Notes under the pieces: generated by a model
What the model saw: the letters and a program-made list of their open reading frames with translations, nothing else
Told to the model about the DNA's origin: nothing
The model's database searches: none
Position numbers and translations under genes: made by a program
Source of the DNA: UBA7446 sp024639165
GTDB taxonomy: Bacteria > Bacteroidota > Bacteroidia > Flavobacteriales > Flavobacteriaceae
Assembly (NCBI GenBank): GCA_024639165.1
Contig: JAHEIX010000004.1
Location: 43,708 to 107,707 of the forward strand
Reading direction: 5' to 3'
DNA length: 64,000 nt
Shown: piece after piece, positions 61,109 through 64,000 of the stretch
Position numbering within the stretch: the first letter of the stretch is position 1
Layout of the letters: every line of letters begins with the position of its first letter

Positions 61109-61859
61109 CCCAAGTGGTAAGGGTCAGTTTATCTCCGTCAAAGACAGCGTAAGTGTTGTACTCAATCCAGTCGCCCAAATTGATATAACGGGTGTTTTTG
61201 GCCAGCTCAATATCTAGGGGTAGATGGCGATGGCCAAATACAAAATAGTCTAGGTCTGTTGTTTCTAATTTTTTTCGGCAATAGTGTACCAGCCATTCGC
61301 TGTCTGGCCCCTCGTATTTTTTGTCTTCATCACCAGAAATTAGTCTGTTTTTGAGGGATAAATATTGTGCAAGACGCAGGCCTAAATCGGGGTGAATCCA
61401 ACGGAATAAAAATTGCATTAATTTATTGGAAAACACCTTTTTCATACGCTTATATCCCTTGTCGCCAGGGCCTAATCCATCTCCATGGCCAATAAGCAAT
61501 TTCTTGTTGTTTAGGGTAATTTCTAGAGGCGCATAAAAAACGGGTATGCCTAGTTCTTCTTCAAAATATCCTTTCATCCACATATCGTGGTTCCCCACAA
61601 AAAAGTAAATGGGAATTCCGCTATCGGTGAGTTCTGCGAGTTTACCCAATACGCGCACAAATCCCTTGGGAACAACACGTCTGTATTCAATCCAAACATC
61701 GAACAAGTCGCCCATAAGATAAATGGCTGCTGCATCTTTTTTAACGCTATCCAACCATGCAACAAACTGCTTCTCGCGAATGCGGCTTTTCTCGGCTGTT
61801 GGAGCGCCTAGGTGATTGTCAGAGGCGAAGTATACTTTTTTACCCTTGGGTATATTCAT
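61101..61859 (-). CDS. UDP-2,3-diacylglucosamine diphosphatase (LpxH-like)
   Basis: A 252-residue metallophosphoesterase. The five metal-binding motifs are visible: ASDNHLGAP near residue 11, GDLFDVWIEY near 45, GNHDMW near 80, IGHGDGLGPGD near 116 and FGHRHLPLDIEL near 205. Together with the length this fits the LpxH family, which makes lipid X in lipid A synthesis. I start at ATG 61859 (MNIPKGKKVYFAS), 4 bases behind a -7 box. Flanked by queD and hflX on the same strand. Confidence 0.9.
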   Translation of the reverse strand: MNIPKGKKVYFASDNHLGAPTAEKSRIREKQFVAWLDSVKKDAAAIYLMGDLFDVWIEYRRVVPKGFVRVLGKLAELTDSGIPIYFFVGNHDMWMKGYFEEELGIPVFYAPLEITLNNKKLLIGHGDGLGPGDKGYKRMKKVFSNKLMQFLFRWIHPDLGLRLAQYLSLKNRLISGDEDKKYEGPDSEWLVHYCRKKLETTDLDYFVFGHRHLPLDIELAKNTRYINLGDWIEYNTYAVFDGDKLTLTTWDD

Positions 61860-61863
61860 AATA

Positions 61864-61871
61864 CAAAAGTA
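61864..61871 (-). promoter_or_regulatory. -7 promoter box (TACTTTTG) directly before lpxH
   Basis: On the minus strand TACTTTTG, then TATT, then the ATG at 61859. It fills the 16-base gap after queD and predicts an internal leaderless transcript for lpxH-hflX. Confidence 0.45.
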
Positions 61872-61875
61872 CGAA

Positions 61876-62325
61876 TTACTGGTCGGCAGCGAACCATTCT
61901 GCAAAAGAGGTGGCCGTTTCTTGCAGGCGCAAATGATGTAATTGGATGGAACTTGGCAGTTTGGCCTTTATTTTGGCGGCAAAATCAATGATCATTTCTT
62001 CGCTGGTGGGTTGGTAATCTACCAACAAGACTTTGTGCCCACTATCCTTTAGGGTTTGGGCTAATTCAACGTGTGGGGTGTTTTGATTAAAGACCGTTGC
62101 GTGGTCAAAAACTTCTACGATTTCAGATTTTACTATTTTCTTAAGGTCTTTAAAGTCAATAACCATCCCAAACTTGACATTGTTGCTGTCTTTTATGGGC
62201 GTGCCTATGACCGTAACATCCAGTTTATAGCTGTGTCCATGAACGTTTTTACACAAGCCGTCGTAGCCATATAAGGCATGTCCTGTTTCAAACGAAAAAC
62301 TTTTGGTTATGCGAATCTTAGTCAT
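61876..62325 (-). CDS. queD: 6-carboxy-5,6,7,8-tetrahydropterin synthase family protein (QueD/PTPS)
   Basis: A 149-residue 6-pyruvoyl-tetrahydropterin synthase-fold enzyme. Zinc and catalytic residues are visible: FETGHALYGYDGLCKNVHGH (His, Cys, His-x-His) near 12-31 and LRLQETATSFAEW near 132 (Glu). The Cys within GLCKNVHGH fits QueD of the queuosine pathway, but a pterin role cannot be excluded. Its ATG overlaps the stop of the upstream enoyl-CoA hydratase gene by 4 bases. Confidence 0.9.
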   Translation of the reverse strand: MTKIRITKSFSFETGHALYGYDGLCKNVHGHSYKLDVTVIGTPIKDSNNVKFGMVIDFKDLKKIVKSEIVEVFDHATVFNQNTPHVELAQTLKDSGHKVLLVDYQPTSEEMIIDFAAKIKAKLPSSIQLHHLRLQETATSFAEWFAADQ

Positions 62326-63095
62326 GTGTTAGATTTAAGCTTTTTAAGTGTGCCTTGTGTTTCTGGCAACAATAATAGGCGGCCAGAAGTTTCGGCATTA
62401 TCTGGTAATAATGTAGCCCAATGGTCGGTGTTTGCCCAAAGGGTTTTGTTGAGTTCTGCTACGGCATCTGGCGCATAGTTTGCCAACTGTTTTGCCAAGT
62501 CAATGGCAGCGCTATTGGCGGTTTCAAAATCAGGATGTACTTCTGCATACAACCCCTTTGACAAAGCCCAATCGGCAGATTTCCATTCCTTGGGTTGCAG
62601 TGCCATGGAAGCAAGCGCTGCTGCACCTGTTTTACGAGCTACGGCTGGTGCAATCACAAAAGGTCCAATGCCTATGGCGAGTTCTGAAAGGCGTACAGCT
62701 GCTGTTGTAGTCGCTATGGCATAATCGCAGGCAGCTACGATGCCCACACCTCCGCCAATGGCCTTTCCGTGTATACGGCCAACAATAGGTTTAGCACATA
62801 GACGCATGGCATTAATCAGATTGGCAAAGCCCATAAAAAAGCGTTTGCCTTGCTGGGGGGTTTTTACCGCTAATAATTCATCAAAAGACGCTCCCGCACA
62901 AAAGGCTTTTGTGGGATCACTCTGCAATAAGACCACACGAACCTTATCGTCTTGAGCACAGCCCTCAATGGCAGCAGTCAAGGCTTCAAGCTGCTTTTGT
63001 GGAAAACAATTGTGTTTGGGATGCGCAAAGCTAATGGTCGCTACTGCATCAACAGTATGAATATGCACCCCTTCTTTTATGTTTTGATTCCCCAT
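62322..63095 (-). CDS. Enoyl-CoA hydratase/isomerase family protein
   Basis: A 257-residue crotonase-fold protein. The oxyanion-hole segments are AFCAGASFDEL near 65 and HGKAIGGGVGIVAACDYAIA near 108. The usual catalytic Glu positions are unclear: RLSELAIGIGPFVI near 135 supplies a single Glu, so hydratase chemistry is not certain. I start at ATG 63095 (MGNQNIKEGV), 23 bases past a -7 box; a TTG at 63116 is possible. Overlaps queD by 4 bases. Confidence 0.85.
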   Translation of the reverse strand: MGNQNIKEGVHIHTVDAVATISFAHPKHNCFPQKQLEALTAAIEGCAQDDKVRVVLLQSDPTKAFCAGASFDELLAVKTPQQGKRFFMGFANLINAMRLCAKPIVGRIHGKAIGGGVGIVAACDYAIATTTAAVRLSELAIGIGPFVIAPAVARKTGAAALASMALQPKEWKSADWALSKGLYAEVHPDFETANSAAIDLAKQLANYAPDAVAELNKTLWANTDHWATLLPDNAETSGRLLLLPETQGTLKKLKSNT

Positions 63096-63118
63096 ATCTT
63101 TGTTGTTAAGCAACAAGG

Positions 63119-63126
63119 CAAAAATA
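63119..63126 (-). promoter_or_regulatory. -7 promoter box (TATTTTTG) of the ECH-queD-lpxH-hflX group
   Basis: TATTTTTG on the minus strand, 23 bases upstream of the enoyl-CoA hydratase ATG, in the gap divergent from the HAD gene. Confidence 0.5.
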
Positions 63127-63148
63127 GGGAATAAACAGTTGATGGGAT

Positions 63149-63925
63149 ATGAATGCTATTAAAGGGGTATTGTTTGATTTAGATGGGGTGTTTTATGTGG
63201 GGGGTAAATTACTTCCTGGCGGAAACGACACCCTTGCTTGGCTTCGATCTCAGGATATTAAATATCGTTTTGTGACAAACAATACAACGCTGTCTAGGCG
63301 AGCACTCGTAGCCAAGCTTCAAGCCTTGGGTCTTGACCTTGACGAAAATGAATTGTTGAGTGCCAACTATGCCGGTATCCTGCAACTGCAAAAAATGGGG
63401 CTAAAACGATGTAGATTAGTGCTTGCTGAGGCTGCACAAGTCGACTACCCATCTTCTGTTGAAGACAATCCAGAAGTTATTGTTGTTGGAGATATTGGCA
63501 ATAATTGGGATTACGATTTGCTCAACAGCTTGATGAATCAAATACTACAAGGCGCTGCGCTAGTTGCGCTTCACAAAGGGCGTTATTTTCAAACCGACAA
63601 AGGTCTTATGCTTGACAGTGGTGCTTTTGTGGCCGCCCTAGAACATGCCACTGGGAAAAAGGCACATGTAGTGGGCAAACCCAATCCTGCTTTTTTTGAA
63701 ATGGGCAGTGCGTTGTTGGGTGCAAGTCCAAACGAATTATTGATGGTAGGTGATGATTTAATCAATGATATTGAAGGCGCCCAAAATGCAGGCTATCACG
63801 CTGTATTGGTACAAACTGGGAAGTACCGTAAAGCGCTTGTAGCACAAAGTCAAATTAAACCGAGCGGTATTATTTCTTCAATAGCTGCACTGCCCGGCTA
63901 TTTATCTTCCTTAATAAAGCAATAG
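63149..63925 (+). CDS. HAD-superfamily phosphatase, subfamily IIA (NagD/HDHD2-like)
   Basis: A 258-residue HAD hydrolase with a type IIA cap. Motif I is VLFDLDGVFYVGGKLLPGG at residue 8 (the nucleophile Asp is the first of DLDGV); motif II is RFVTNNTTLSRR near 41, motif III KPNPAFFE near 178 with Lys, and motif IV GDDLINDIEGAQNAG near 198. NagD-type enzymes dephosphorylate nucleotides or sugar phosphates; the substrate here is unknown. Divergent from the enoyl-CoA hydratase gene and followed by tRNA-Ala. Confidence 0.93.
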   Translation: MNAIKGVLFDLDGVFYVGGKLLPGGNDTLAWLRSQDIKYRFVTNNTTLSRRALVAKLQALGLDLDENELLSANYAGILQLQKMGLKRCRLVLAEAAQVDYPSSVEDNPEVIVVGDIGNNWDYDLLNSLMNQILQGAALVALHKGRYFQTDKGLMLDSGAFVAALEHATGKKAHVVGKPNPAFFEMGSALLGASPNELLMVGDDLINDIEGAQNAGYHAVLVQTGKYRKALVAQSQIKPSGIISSIAALPGYLSSLIKQ

Positions 63926-63939
63926 AACAAAAAATGGTT

Positions 63940-63947
63940 TATTTTTG
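63940..63947 (+). promoter_or_regulatory. -7 promoter box (TATTTTTG) of tRNA-Ala
   Basis: TATTTTTG ends 8 bases before the first base of the tRNA, so transcription should begin almost at the mature 5' end. Confidence 0.6.
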
Positions 63948-63955
63948 CTGATATT

Positions 63956-64000
63956 GGGGATGTAGCTCAGTTGGCTAGAGCGCTTGACTGGCAGTCAAGA
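63956..64000 (+). tRNA. tRNA-Ala (anticodon GGC), 3' end off window
   Basis: The 5' half of a tRNA is present: acceptor strand GGGGATG, TA, D-arm GCTC-AGTTGGCTA-GAGC, then anticodon stem CTTGA/TCAAG around loop CTGGCAG. The anticodon is GGC, reading GCC and GCT. The variable and T arms lie beyond base 64000. Confidence 0.92.

Noticed and set aside
1..64000. Mobile elements, prophage, CRISPR arrays, toxin-antitoxin or defence genes
   Set aside because: Looked for transposase or integrase motifs, repeat-spacer arrays and defence-type neighbourhoods; none seen. The window is core chromosome with even gene spacing.
63956..64000. Terminal tRNA as tRNA-Gly (GCC)
   Set aside because: The anticodon loop reads CTGGCAG, placing GGC at positions 34-36; this is alanine. 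The 3' half is outside the window.

Overview
The window is an ordinary, gene-dense chromosomal segment of a Bacteroidota bacterium, very probably a marine-type member of the Flavobacteriia. The evidence is the alternative complex III respiratory operon, Bacteroidota-only families (DUF4270, DUF3078, DUF2480, DUF2723/GT117, a short GT5 protein), an sdhCAB operon with one membrane subunit, and repeated Bacteroidetes-type -7 boxes (TAnnTTTG) in place of E. coli-like promoters. No insertion sequence, prophage, CRISPR array or rRNA gene was seen, and no gap without a gene exceeds 300 bases.

Layout. 1-6523 (-): actA-B-C-D-E, alternative complex III, running off the left edge. 6738-7121 (+): a SPOR-domain protein. 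7123-11543 (-): rimP-nusA-infB. 11663-11903: a 45-residue membrane peptide (+), a shared terminator and tRNA-Gln(TTG) (-). 12065-15586 (+): a large GT117-type membrane protein, convergent with a thioredoxin-fold protein that has no cysteines. 16021-29987 (+): polA, rplM-rpsI, rpsB-tsf, a secreted protein, pyrH-frr, an MMPL exporter, asnS and rpoN. 30002-32531 (-): a DUF4270 lipoprotein carrying calcium-type repeats and an N-half-only glycogen-synthase-like protein. 32619-36147 (+): panC, panD, a flippase-like membrane protein and radA. 36144-37958 (-): xth and an aldo/keto reductase. 38024-43418: an OMP (+), glyS (-), comF (+), an Ig-like lipoprotein (+), an omega-amidase (-) and a 29-residue membrane peptide (+). 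43427-46840 (-): sdhCAB. 46984-49803 (-): a secreted beta-propeller protein. 49846-52163: pepP (+) and thiL (-). 52308-59894 (+): an extended suf operon, iscA/sufA-sufB-lipoprotein-sufC-D-S-E-T-DUF2480-DUF3078. 59897-63095 (-): enoyl-CoA hydratase, queD, lpxH and hflX. 63149-63925 (+): a HAD phosphatase. The window ends inside tRNA-Ala(GGC).

How it works together. Two respiratory modules (succinate:quinone reductase and alternative complex III) sit near a translation and transcription core (IF2, NusA, RimP, L13, S9, S2, EF-Ts, Frr, AsnRS, GlyRS, sigma-54) and the Fe-S assembly machinery that both respiratory complexes need. The genome is compact: nine convergent gene pairs are all separated by 14 bases or fewer, and five of them overlap.

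Nothing here is convincingly a whole new system. The best leads are: two envelope proteins (a lipoprotein and a beta-barrel) inside the suf operon, with a palindrome over its predicted start site; a 20-base palindrome at the predicted 5' end of the alternative complex III transcript; a cysteine-less thioredoxin; a truncated glycogen synthase paired with a TSP3-bearing DUF4270 lipoprotein; and four genes whose -7 box ends exactly 4 bases before the ATG, which predicts leaderless mRNAs.
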